Of a stretch of DNA of 64,000 nt, positions 1 through 7,310 are shown piece by piece. Under the pieces are notes generated by a model. That model was not told where the DNA came from, did no database searches, and worked only from the letters and a program-made list of their open reading frames with translations. The stretch comes from Alphaproteobacteria bacterium. GTDB lineage: Bacteria; Pseudomonadota; Alphaproteobacteria; Rhizobiales; Xanthobacteraceae. The stretch spans positions 124,001-188,000 of the forward strand of contig VBAH01000019.1 of the NCBI GenBank assembly GCA_005884685.1, read 5' to 3'. Made by a program: the position numbers and the translations under genes. The stretch's first letter is position 1; each line of letters starts with the position of its first letter.

Positions 1-212
1 CGCTGGTGGAGAAGCAGATCGCCGACCGCGCCAAAGGCGAAAAGATCTCGACCGAGGACGCGAAGGTCGAGCTGCTTGCCGAAAAACAGCCCTCCCAGGA
101 ATTCGCTACGCCCGAGCAACTCGGCGCGCTGGCGGTCTTCCTGTGCTCGGATGCGGCGGCTCAGATGCGCGGCGCGGCGTTGCCGGTCGATGGCGGATGG
201 CTTGCTCAGTAA
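1..212 (+). CDS. bdhA: 3-hydroxybutyrate dehydrogenase, C-terminal end (partial)
   Basis: The window opens inside this gene; about 70 C-terminal residues are visible and the frame runs off the left edge. The tail has the SDR-family C-terminal pattern (TPEQLGALAVFLCSDAA, then a G-A-x-L-P-V-D-GGW ending) that is typical of D-3-hydroxybutyrate dehydrogenase, which oxidises 3-hydroxybutyrate to acetoacetate with NAD. Two CoA-transferase subunit genes follow directly, and these would activate the acetoacetate product, so context supports this SDR assignment over a generic one. The catalytic Tyr/Lys and the NAD-binding Gly motif lie outside the window and cannot be checked. Confidence 0.82.
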   Translation, partial: LVEKQIADRAKGEKISTEDAKVELLAEKQPSQEFATPEQLGALAVFLCSDAAAQMRGAALPVDGGWLAQ

Positions 213-229
213 GTGAGGCGGAGTCCGAA

Positions 230-874
230 ATGAAAACGGTCGCTCTTCGGCAGGCAGTGGAGATGATTCCGGACGGCGCGATCCTGATGGTCGGCGGCTT
301 CATGGGGGTCGGCACGCCCGAGCGCGTGGTGGACGAGATCGTGCGGCAAGGAAAGCGCGACCTCACGGTTATCGCAAACGATACCGCAACGCCCGGAGTC
401 GGCGTCGGAAAGCTGGTGAGCTCGAAATCCATCAGCAAGGCGATCGTCAGTCATATCGGGCTCAACCCCGAAACCCAGCGGCAAATGATGGACGGCGAGA
501 TGGCTGTCGAGTTGGTGCCGCAGGGTACGCTGATCGAGCGGATCAGGGCGGGCGGTTGCGGGCTTGGCGGAGTGCTGACGCAAACCGGCGTCGGCACCGT
601 TGTCGAAAAAGACAAGCAGAAGATCGTCGTCAAAGGTACGGAGTATCTGCTCGAGACGGCGCTTCACGCTGACTTCGCGCTGGTGCACGCATTCCTTGCC
701 GATTACGTCGGCAACCTTTCCTATGCACTGACCGCTCGCAACTTCAATCCTGTCGTCGCGATGGCGGCAGGTACGGTAATTGCGAACGCGGATCATATCG
801 TTCCGACCGGGGTGATCGCGCCTGACCATGTTGCGACGCCGGGCCCGATCGTCGACTACCTGATAGCGAATTGA
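230..874 (+). CDS. atoD: Acetoacetate/3-oxoacid CoA-transferase, alpha subunit
   Basis: 214 residues, the usual length for the alpha subunit of a family I CoA-transferase. The N-terminal part carries the glycine-rich VGGFMGVGTPERVV segment. Later motifs LTVIANDTA, SHIGLNPETQR, VELVPQGTLIERIR and GVGTVVE follow the AtoD/ScoA pattern closely. With the next gene it should move CoA from a donor such as acetyl-CoA or succinyl-CoA to acetoacetate in the cytosol. The ATG at 230 is chosen because a GGCGGAG stretch precedes it; a longer open frame upstream would overlap the dehydrogenase. The stop overlaps the region of the beta-subunit start, which indicates translational coupling. Confidence 0.93.
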   Translation: MKTVALRQAVEMIPDGAILMVGGFMGVGTPERVVDEIVRQGKRDLTVIANDTATPGVGVGKLVSSKSISKAIVSHIGLNPETQRQMMDGEMAVELVPQGTLIERIRAGGCGLGGVLTQTGVGTVVEKDKQKIVVKGTEYLLETALHADFALVHAFLADYVGNLSYALTARNFNPVVAMAAGTVIANADHIVPTGVIAPDHVATPGPIVDYLIAN

Positions 875-882
875 GCAGCGCC

Positions 883-1533
883 ATGAATGCTCAAGCCATC
901 ATCGCCAAACGCATCGCGCGCGAACTGCGCTCCGGAATGCTGGTGAACCTGGGAATCGGTATTCCGACCATGGTCGCCAGCTATGTTCCCGGAGACATTC
1001 ACGTCTTCTTCCAATCTGAAAACGGGCTGATCGGTACTGGCCCTATCCCGGAGCAGGGGATGGCGCATCCGACGCTTACCGACGCGGGCGGCCACCCTGT
1101 GACCGCCCTGCCCGGGGCAAGCAGCTTTGACAGCGCAATGTCATTCGCTCTGATCCGCGGTGGGCACCTCGATCTCACCGTTCTCGGCGGTCTCCAGGTC
1201 GATCAGACAGGACGGCTCGCCAACTGGATGATCCCGGGAAAGATGATTCCGGGCATGGGCGGAGCGATGGATCTTGTCTCGGGCGCGAAGCGGGTCATCG
1301 TCGCCATGCAGCACACGGCCAAAGGTAGATCGAAGATCGTGGGCAAGTGCACTTTGCCACTCACGTCCACCCGGCCGGTCGACATGGTTGTCTCCGAGCT
1401 CGCGGTAATCATCTTTCATAACGGTTCAGCGACGCTGAGCGAGACGGCGCCCGGCGTATCCGTTGATGACGTCATCGCCGCCACGCAGGCCCAACTGAAG
1501 ATACCGAAGGACGTTCGCGAGATGCAACTGTGA
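883..1533 (+). CDS. atoA: Acetoacetate/3-oxoacid CoA-transferase, beta subunit
   Basis: 216 residues from the ATG at 883. A TTG at 871 that overlaps the atoD stop is an alternative start, but the family normally begins close to the IAKRIARELRSG segment. It contains the beta-subunit signature FQSENGLIGTGP, whose Glu is the catalytic residue that forms the glutamyl-CoA thioester, followed by GGHPVTALPGA and IRGGHLDLTVLGGLQVD. It completes the heteromeric enzyme with the preceding gene. The order bdhA-atoD-atoA suggests use of stored or external 3-hydroxybutyrate. The precise donor, acetyl-CoA or succinyl-CoA, cannot be read from sequence. Confidence 0.93.
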   Translation: MNAQAIIAKRIARELRSGMLVNLGIGIPTMVASYVPGDIHVFFQSENGLIGTGPIPEQGMAHPTLTDAGGHPVTALPGASSFDSAMSFALIRGGHLDLTVLGGLQVDQTGRLANWMIPGKMIPGMGGAMDLVSGAKRVIVAMQHTAKGRSKIVGKCTLPLTSTRPVDMVVSELAVIIFHNGSATLSETAPGVSVDDVIAATQAQLKIPKDVREMQL

Positions 1534-1587
1534 TCCGGCGGCGCTCACAAATCGCGCCAGGCCGTGGATAGACAAAGGAGAACCCGC

Positions 1588-2046
1588 ATGAGCACGACGA
1601 TCGATGATGTACTCCCGACGGCCGCGGATTGCCGGAAGAAGAGCGCGGAGCAGGAGGCGGAACGGGCCGCTGATTATGCGCGCCGCTACGCCGTCGTCGA
1701 AGCGGAGAAGAAGGCATTGCTCGACCGGCTGGGAAAGGGTTCCGGGGTGTCGGACGAACAACGGATGGAACGCGCGGCCGCGATCATCAAGCGGGCGGTC
1801 AGCAACGGACTGACGGAGGTCGAGGTTGGACGCTTTCCCAACGCTCTGTTTACCGACAAGGGACGTGCGATCAATCAACAGGAGGCGGGTTGGGAGTCGA
1901 CGCTGACCGGTCTGCCGAAGGAGCTGTACGCGTTCTGGAAGCAGCATCTTCAGCCACGCGGCTATCGCCTCAAATTCCAGATCGCCGACTGGCCGGGCGG
2001 CATGCCGGGCGACATCAGCCTGTCGCTGAGCTGGGGCGAGCGGTAG
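1588..2046 (+). CDS. Hypothetical protein with helical N-terminus
   Basis: 152 residues, not recognised. The start is supported by AAAGGAG a few bases before the ATG at 1588. Residues from about 15 to 60 are rich in Glu, Lys, Arg and Ala (RKKSAEQEAERAADYARR) and look helical or coiled. The C-terminal half looks globular and ends in a short hydrophobic strand-like segment, ISLSLSWGER. No signal peptide or membrane segment is visible. It lies 54 bases after atoA in the same direction, so it may be co-transcribed. Its last 32 bases overlap the end of the convergent DUF2254 gene. No function is proposed. Confidence 0.7.
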   Translation: MSTTIDDVLPTAADCRKKSAEQEAERAADYARRYAVVEAEKKALLDRLGKGSGVSDEQRMERAAAIIKRAVSNGLTEVEVGRFPNALFTDKGRAINQQEAGWESTLTGLPKELYAFWKQHLQPRGYRLKFQIADWPGGMPGDISLSLSWGER

Positions 2047-3355
2047 CGGCGGGCCGCCCGAGTTGTGGCCCGAGCGGTGTGGCCTGACGCGAGCGGCCGC
2101 CTAGCCCCTGGGTATCGGCAATGTGGGCAAGCGCGACCTCCTCCGAATTCGCGAAGCGCTTCTCGATTTCGCGGTCGAGCAGCGCCAGTTGCTGATGCAG
2201 CGCATTGTGCCGGTAGCCCGGTAGCGTCTCCACAAGATTATCAATCAAGGCCCGCAGGCGCCGAACGACTTGCAGGTTATCTGCCCCATAGTGGCGTATC
2301 TCGCTGAACGTGAGGTCGACGAAATCTTCCCAGTGCGCCGTCCGCCAGATCACACGCACCTCACGGGACCCCGAGCCCGGAAGTTCGTCCACCCCGAGAT
2401 TTCTTTTGCCCACCGCACGGAGCAAGCGATGAAGCTGATCGAGACAGAGTACGGCCGTGGTCGGGTCATTCACGGCCGGCGATAGCGCCCGCAGAGCAAT
2501 GTCGATCACAATCCGGAAAGCAAACGTTGGATCCTGCTCCAGCGTCCGCTCGGGACCGAATGCGACTGCGGCGCATAGTCTGCGCGCGTCCACGCCTGAT
2601 GCGCCGCCATACAGCAAGAACATCGGCTCATCGCTTGCTACAAAATCGCCAACCTGCGGCACAAATTCGATGACGCCGTCCGTTCTCTCCGCCTCGGCTA
2701 TGAGGATCGGCAGCCGCAGCGCCAGGACGATTTCGGACTTCCCGCAATGCCGGACGACGCGATCCGGCGCGCCCAATCTGATCGCTCTTGGAGTCGCCGG
2801 GGGTGGAGCGGCAGGCGCGGGATAGACGCTTTCGATGACCTGCAGACCAGCTTCGGCAACCCGCCCGATCACGCTGATCGGGCGCAGCAGCCGGCCCGCG
2901 TAATCAATCAGGTAGAAGAACGCCGCGAAAGAGAGAATATCGAGCGCACCGGCGATGAAGATGGCAAGTTGAGGGACAGTTTCGGACATCCTGTCCAGTG
3001 AGCTCAAAGCAAAGACCATTGTGAGAACGAGAAGACCCACGGTGTATCTGACGACATCGTTCCGGAGCAACGTCGTTGCTATGATTCTCGACGTCAATTG
3101 GCCGCTTGCGACCTGTATCGCCACGAGCAGGGACCCGAACGTGAAAACGACGAATGAGAGTGTTGCAGTGATGACCGCCTGCAGCAGCGCCTGGGCCCCC
3201 GAACCGGTGAGGCCGAGCCATGGCCAGCCGAGCCATGCGTCCAGCCAATTCACCATCCGCGCTGCGATCAGTCCAAGCGGGATGGCGATGAACGGCACGA
3301 TCCAGAGGGATGACCTCGCGTAGCTCTTCAACCGATACCAAGAGCTCCAAGGCAT
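2015..3355 (-). CDS. DUF2254 family predicted membrane protein
   Basis: 446 residues. The N-terminal 150 residues contain four hydrophobic segments (around WIVPFIAIPLGLIAARM, ITATLSFVVFTFGSLLVAIQV, YTVGLLVLTMVFALSSL and LAIFIAGALDILSFAAFFYLI). A soluble C-terminal region follows, carrying AFRIVIDIALRALSPAVNDPTTA, the recognisable core of the DUF2254 family; the N-P-T-T and D-P-T patterns are conserved there. The biochemical role of the family is unknown. The 3' end overlaps the preceding plus-strand gene by 32 bases in convergent arrangement. An inverted repeat (3333-3342 and 3379-3388) surrounds the start codon and may affect expression. Confidence 0.85.
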   Translation of the reverse strand: MPWSSWYRLKSYARSSLWIVPFIAIPLGLIAARMVNWLDAWLGWPWLGLTGSGAQALLQAVITATLSFVVFTFGSLLVAIQVASGQLTSRIIATTLLRNDVVRYTVGLLVLTMVFALSSLDRMSETVPQLAIFIAGALDILSFAAFFYLIDYAGRLLRPISVIGRVAEAGLQVIESVYPAPAAPPPATPRAIRLGAPDRVVRHCGKSEIVLALRLPILIAEAERTDGVIEFVPQVGDFVASDEPMFLLYGGASGVDARRLCAAVAFGPERTLEQDPTFAFRIVIDIALRALSPAVNDPTTAVLCLDQLHRLLRAVGKRNLGVDELPGSGSREVRVIWRTAHWEDFVDLTFSEIRHYGADNLQVVRRLRALIDNLVETLPGYRHNALHQQLALLDREIEKRFANSEEVALAHIADTQGLGGRSRQATPLGPQLGRPAATARPSSATG

Positions 3356-3388
3356 TATGTATTCCTGAAGCTCTGTCGCTTGGTATCG
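3333..3388. promoter_or_regulatory. Inverted repeat enclosing the DUF2254 start codon
   Basis: CGATACCAAG at 3333-3342 is repeated exactly as its reverse complement at 3379-3388. The arms are 36 bases apart, and the ATG of the minus-strand DUF2254 gene (3353-3355) lies between them. The arrangement could be a paired operator or an mRNA stem that covers the ribosome binding site. This is a sequence observation; no regulator is known. Confidence 0.4.
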
Positions 3389-3599
3389 AGCGGCAGGGCC
3401 GCCAAGTATACGCAGCGACCGTGTCGCCCCTGAACTGCTGCGCTCGAGATCGCGCGCGAGGCGCGATTGCTATACGCAGAAATCCCAAGCGAACGTTGGG
3501 TCCGGAAAGGCCTGTGAAGAATTGTACTTTGGTGTAGTCGATCTCTAAGCGCCTATTCACTACACAGTAAGCACTAAGTCACAAACCCTTTGATGCCGA

Positions 3600-3613
3600 T
3601 TGACCTGCATCAA
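3600..3613 (+). promoter_or_regulatory. FNR/FixK-type binding site
   Basis: The sequence TTGA-CCTGCA-TCAA has both canonical half-sites of the FNR/FixK family with the correct six-base spacer. Its centre is 3606.5. A TACAAT hexamer at 3656-3661 would put a transcription start near 3668, which makes the box centre -61.5, the classic class I activator position. The hexamer 17 bases upstream of TACAAT is poor (CATCTC), as expected for an activator-dependent promoter. Control by a FixK or FnrN protein is inference. Confidence 0.65.
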
Positions 3614-3655
3614 GGTTGGAGTCGAGGGTGCGCATCTCCGGTCAGGCACGTTCGA

Positions 3656-3661
3656 TACAAT
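3656..3661 (+). promoter_or_regulatory. Candidate -10 element of the kinase promoter
   Basis: TACAAT matches the sigma-70-type -10 consensus in four of six positions. Its distance from the FNR-type box at 3600-3613 fits a class I activated promoter. If it is used, translation of the kinase must begin downstream of about 3668, which argues against the TTG at 3616 as start. Confidence 0.4.
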
Positions 3662-3675
3662 GCAGGCATTCAGCA

Positions 3676-5538
3676 GTGCTGCAATCATCCTTGCATCGCA
3701 TCCTCATCGTCGGTGTGTTCACCACCGGTCTCTCGCTGACCGGCGCGCACGCGGATCCTCTTCCGCGCGTCGTGCTGATCCTCGACCAGTCCGGACCGGG
3801 GCTCACAGCCTACGGCCAGATTGTAAGTGCGTTCCGCTCAAGCCTCGACGTACCTGCAGACCCTGCGGTCACAATCTACCATGAGAAGCTCGATCTCAAT
3901 GTCTTTGACGGACCTGCGTATCAGAATGTTCTCGCAACGTTTGTCACCGAAAAATACCGCGACAGGCCGATCGGGATGATCGTCGCGCTTGGCGCAAGAG
4001 CGCTGCATTGCTCGATCCTGTTACGGGACAAACAGCGGCCGGAGATACCAATCGTGTTCGCGGGGGTCGGCGATGAGGCTACCGAGCTTTCCGAGCTCCC
4101 ACCGAACGTCACGGGACGCACGATCCAGGTGTCGTTTGAAAATTATATCATGGCTGCCCGCCATCTCGTCTCAGGACTGCGGCAGCTCGCAGTGGTGGGC
4201 GATCCCCTCGAGCGGCAAGGGTTTCGCAGCCACCTGAAACGCGCGTTGTTGTCTCCTCCGCCGGGTGTCGAATTCCTGGATCTCACCGGATTGCCAATCA
4301 GAAATGTCAAGGAACGAGTTGCCATTCTTGCCTCCGACTCGGCAATTTTGTTTACCACTCTGAATGTCGATGGTGACGGCAAAGTGCTCACGCCACGCCA
4401 AGCGTTGGATACCATAGCGCGATCAGCCAACCGGCCGATCGTGGTCGACGTCGAAACCCATGTGGGGCGCGGTGCTGCGGGCGGGTTTGTTGTTCGGCCT
4501 GCCGTCGTCGGCAAGGAGACGGCGGAGCTCGTAAGTCGCGTGTTCGATGCCGGCACAGCATCGCGCATTCCGATAACAGCATCCGACTCCGTGTGGCCGG
4601 TCTTTAGTTGGTTGGAGCTTCAGAAGTGGGGGATAGATGAACGCTTCCTGCCGCCAGGCAGCGACGTGCGATTCCGCCAGACGCAAATGTGGGATCGCTA
4701 CCGCTGGCAAATCGTTCTTTTCACTGCCGTGTTCCTTTTGCAGAGTTTCCTGATCCTCGCCTTTTTGTATGAAGACCGCAGACGGCGCGTTGCGGAGGCT
4801 GCGTCTGCGCAGTTGCGATCCGAGCTGGCGCACCTCGATCGGGTCGCCACCGCCGGCGAATTGTCAGCCTCGATCGCACATGAGATCCGGCAACCCCTGG
4901 CGGCGATCGTCGCTTTTGGAACAGCCGGGCTGCGCTGGTTGACACGGAACGAACCCGATCTCCCCGAGGCCCGAAAGGCGCTCCGCACGATTGTGGACGA
5001 AGGGCATCGTGCAGGCCAGGTGATTGAAAACGTCCGCGCGATGTTCAAGAACAACGCCGAGCCGCGCACCGTGCTTGATGTCGCCGCTCTCGTGCGCAAG
5101 ACGCTTGCCTTGATTCCGGGGGAGATCAGGAAGAATGATATCGTCATCACGTTGGAACTCGACGAGGCGCAGCCTGTTCAGGTTTACGGCAACGAAGTCC
5201 AGTTGCGGCAAGTCCTGCTCAACCTCGTGACGAATGCCATTGACTCGATGAAATCGATCACGGATCGCCCTCGCCAGTTGCGTGTGACCGTCAAGTCTTC
5301 GAACCCAAACACCGTTTCCATCGCCGTCGAGGATTCCGGCCCGGGGATCGATCCCAGGAACATGACCAGGCTTTTCGATCCCTTCTTCAGCACAAAGCCG
5401 AGCGGGATGGGACTTGGTCTCTCAATTTGCAAGTCGATCGTGGAAGCCCACGACGGGCGCCTCACGGCGACGGCCGCAGGCCGCTATGGCGCGGTATTCC
5501 GCATCGTGCTGCCTGGTATTGCGGAGAGCATGACATGA
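3676..5538 (+). CDS. Sensor histidine kinase with periplasmic ABC-binding-protein-like sensor domain
   Basis: About 620 residues from the GTG at 3676. A TTG at 3691 would also give a good signal segment (LIVGVFTTGLSLTGAHA). The TTG at 3616 sits two bases after an FNR box and is unlikely. Order of parts: signal or anchor; a periplasmic region of about 300 residues resembling ABC transporter substrate-binding proteins (PRVVLILDQSGPG start, IVALGARALH, IVFAGVGDE); a membrane segment near residues 344-366; a HisKA domain with IAHEIRQPL (His about 402), the FixL-like form of the H-box; and a HATPase domain with LVTNAIDSM, VEDSGPGI and GMGLGLSIC. It overlaps the response-regulator gene, its probable partner. 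The ligand is unknown. Confidence 0.88.
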   Translation: MLQSSLHRILIVGVFTTGLSLTGAHADPLPRVVLILDQSGPGLTAYGQIVSAFRSSLDVPADPAVTIYHEKLDLNVFDGPAYQNVLATFVTEKYRDRPIGMIVALGARALHCSILLRDKQRPEIPIVFAGVGDEATELSELPPNVTGRTIQVSFENYIMAARHLVSGLRQLAVVGDPLERQGFRSHLKRALLSPPPGVEFLDLTGLPIRNVKERVAILASDSAILFTTLNVDGDGKVLTPRQALDTIARSANRPIVVDVETHVGRGAAGGFVVRPAVVGKETAELVSRVFDAGTASRIPITASDSVWPVFSWLELQKWGIDERFLPPGSDVRFRQTQMWDRYRWQIVLFTAVFLLQSFLILAFLYEDRRRRVAEAASAQLRSELAHLDRVATAGELSASIAHEIRQPLAAIVAFGTAGLRWLTRNEPDLPEARKALRTIVDEGHRAGQVIENVRAMFKNNAEPRTVLDVAALVRKTLALIPGEIRKNDIVITLELDEAQPVQVYGNEVQLRQVLLNLVTNAIDSMKSITDRPRQLRVTVKSSNPNTVSIAVEDSGPGIDPRNMTRLFDPFFSTKPSGMGLGLSICKSIVEAHDGRLTATAAGRYGAVFRIVLPGIAESMT

Positions 5539-6170
5539 TGAGCAAGAGCAAGATGTCCACCCAACCGATCGTCTTCATCATCGACGACGAGGAAACCGTC
5601 CGGGAGGCGCTCAGCAGCCTGTTCCGATCGGTTGGCCTGCAAACCAAAACGTTTGGTTCGGCAAAGGAGTTTCTGCAGTTCAAGCTACCCGATGCACCTG
5701 CCTGCCTGGTGCTTGATGTCAGGCTGCCAGGAATGAGCGGGTTGGACTTCCAGGTGGAACTCGCCAATATCGATATTCGGGTGCCGATCGTCTTCATCTC
5801 GGGGCACGCCGACGTCCCGATGTCGGTCAAAGCAATGAAGCGGGGAGCAATCGAGTTCTTGACCAAACCAATTCGCGACCAAGACCTGCTGGATGCCGTG
5901 CGCCTGGCGATCGAGCGCGATCACGTGGAGCGGCAGCGAACTCAACTGAACGCTGACCTGCGCACGCGCTTTGACTCCCTCACCTCCCGCGAGAAAGAGG
6001 TGTTTGCCCTCGTCTCCACCGGGCTAATGAACAAGCAGATCGCCGGAGAAATGGACATTCGGGAGGTTACGGTAAAAGTGCACCGCGGGAACGTGATGCG
6101 CAAGATGGGCGCGAGATCGCTGGCTGCTCTCGTTCGCATGGCTGATGCGGTTAAACCGACCGAGCATTAA
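5535..6170 (+). CDS. FixJ/NarL-type response regulator
   Basis: 211 residues. The start ATG at 5535 overlaps the kinase stop; a second ATG follows at 5538. The receiver domain occupies the first 120 residues, with acidic residues in FIIDDEE, the phospho-acceptor Asp in LVLDVRLPGMSG, and the Lys in FLTKPI. The C-terminal 65 residues are a LuxR-type helix-turn-helix (LTSREKEVFALVSTGLMNKQIAGEM, then VTVKVHRGNVMRKMGA). It is FixJ-like in sequence, but FixJ itself pairs with a haem-PAS FixL, while the partner here has a periplasmic sensor. It should activate unknown targets when phosphorylated. Confidence 0.93.
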   Translation: MMSKSKMSTQPIVFIIDDEETVREALSSLFRSVGLQTKTFGSAKEFLQFKLPDAPACLVLDVRLPGMSGLDFQVELANIDIRVPIVFISGHADVPMSVKAMKRGAIEFLTKPIRDQDLLDAVRLAIERDHVERQRTQLNADLRTRFDSLTSREKEVFALVSTGLMNKQIAGEMDIREVTVKVHRGNVMRKMGARSLAALVRMADAVKPTEH

Positions 6171-6320
6171 CGTATCTGTCGGCACAAGCGTCATGGCGTC
6201 TTAGCAGTGAGCATCAGTGATTTACCCACTAATCAGGTTGACCACGGAGGCGTGCTCTCGATAATGTGGTCTGCGGTTCGCTTGTCGTATTAGTTATGCG
6301 ATTATTCGTGACATTTGCAG

Positions 6321-6349
6321 GATTCTTGTAACTGCATGATTCTTGTAAC
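6321..6349 (+). repeat. 12-bp direct repeat upstream of a lone receiver gene
   Basis: GATTCTTGTAAC occurs at 6321-6332 and again at 6338-6349, exactly 17 bases apart. In both copies GCA lies four to two bases before the repeat. The pair sits about 50-80 bases before the receiver start at 6399 and could be tandem sites for a regulator. The rest of the 228-base gap (6171-6398) shows nothing else I recognise. Confidence 0.45.
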
Positions 6350-6398
6350 CGTTGGCCGCGGAGCGGGCGCTCGCCTCATCAAAGCACTACGCCGGGAC

Positions 6399-6782
6399 AT
6401 GCAGATGAAAGCAATAGCCGTGGTCGACGATGATGAGGTGGTGCGCACAGCGACAAGCCACCTGCTGCGATCGTTCGGCTACACCGCGCGGGCATTCGCC
6501 TCGGCAGAAGCATTTCTCAACGCCGGTGTTGCCGATACGCTGTGCCTCATTAGCGACGTCAGGATGCCGGGCATGAGTGGCGTGGAGTTGCAGGCTCGTC
6601 TGGTGCGGGATGCCTGCAAATTCCCGATCATTTTTGTGACAGCCTTTTGTGACGAGAGCACCAGGGCTCGCACCCTCGCGGCGGGCGCGCATTCGTATCT
6701 GACGAAGCCCTATGACGCCGAGCGCTTGATGCACTGCGTCGAGGCCGCCCTGCAAAAGCCTCTAAAACGGGCTAGCAGTTGA
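6399..6782 (+). CDS. Single-domain response regulator (receiver only)
   Basis: 127 residues from the ATG at 6399; an ATG at 6405 is equally possible. It is a stand-alone receiver: IAVVDDDEVV holds the acidic pair, the phospho-acceptor Asp lies in LISDVRMPGMSG, the Thr position is in IIFVTAF, and the Lys is in YLTKPY. There is no output domain; the protein ends just after the last receiver helix. Such proteins act as phosphate relays or sinks, or bind a target directly. It is in the same orientation as the kinase and FixJ-like pair but has its own 228-base upstream region, so it may answer to that kinase or to another. Confidence 0.88.
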   Translation: MQMKAIAVVDDDEVVRTATSHLLRSFGYTARAFASAEAFLNAGVADTLCLISDVRMPGMSGVELQARLVRDACKFPIIFVTAFCDESTRARTLAAGAHSYLTKPYDAERLMHCVEAALQKPLKRASS

Positions 6783-6859
6783 CTCCGGGTGTCGGCGCTG
6801 AGCCCGTCATGACGCTGCTCCGCCGGGAGCCGTACCGGTGGGCATTGGAGTGAATTGTC

Positions 6860-7183
6860 ATGGTGACCTTTAAGGAAATCGAGAAGAGCTTCGAGGCAAA
6901 GTTCGCCCACGATGAGGAGCTGAAGTTTCGCGCACATGCGCGGTGCAATCACCTGCTTGGAGAGTGGGCCGCGCAAAAGCTCAACCTCGCTGGCCCGCAA
7001 ACCGAGGCGTATGCCAGGGATCTGGTCATGGCAGACCTCGACCGGCCCGGAACGGACGCTGTTGTCAACCGCATTCGCGCCGACTTCGCCGCCAGGGATG
7101 TGCCCCTATCCGAGCAGCAAATTCGTCAAACGATGGACGAGTTATTCTCAACTGTTCTCGAGCACATGAAAGCCGATGGCTGA
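6860..7183 (+). CDS. DUF1476 protein, F1-ATPase zeta-type subunit
   Basis: 107 residues, the normal family length. The N-terminus FKEIEKSFEAKFAHDEELKF and the following RCNHLLGEWAAQKL and AYARDLVMADLDRPG match the alphaproteobacterial DUF1476 family, whose Paracoccus member is the zeta subunit that inhibits ATP hydrolysis by F1. The start ATG has GGAG nine bases upstream. The N-terminal segment corresponds to the inhibitory part in zeta. Its place next to a FixK-box two-component cluster is suggestive, since ATPase inhibition matters at low energy charge, but co-regulation is not shown by sequence. Confidence 0.87.
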   Translation: MVTFKEIEKSFEAKFAHDEELKFRAHARCNHLLGEWAAQKLNLAGPQTEAYARDLVMADLDRPGTDAVVNRIRADFAARDVPLSEQQIRQTMDELFSTVLEHMKADG

Positions 7184-7217
7184 CGCCTCGTCACCAGCGC
7201 GGCGTGCGGAAGAAAGT

Positions 7218-7247
7218 GCGGCCGGCTCCAGCTGATGAGCCGGCCGC
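7218..7247. terminator. Perfect 11-bp hairpin between convergent genes
   Basis: GCGGCCGGCTC at 7218-7228 is followed by an eight-base loop and its exact reverse complement at 7237-7247. It lies between the convergent DUF1476 and metallopeptidase genes. No T-run follows on the plus strand. On the minus strand the hairpin is followed by CACTTTCTTC, so it may mainly end the minus-strand transcript. Confidence 0.55.
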
Positions 7248-7310
7248 TTGGGACCCGGTCGGGGGGGAGGGGGAGCCGGGCCACAAAACTCAAGACAAAC
7301 CGACAACCTC

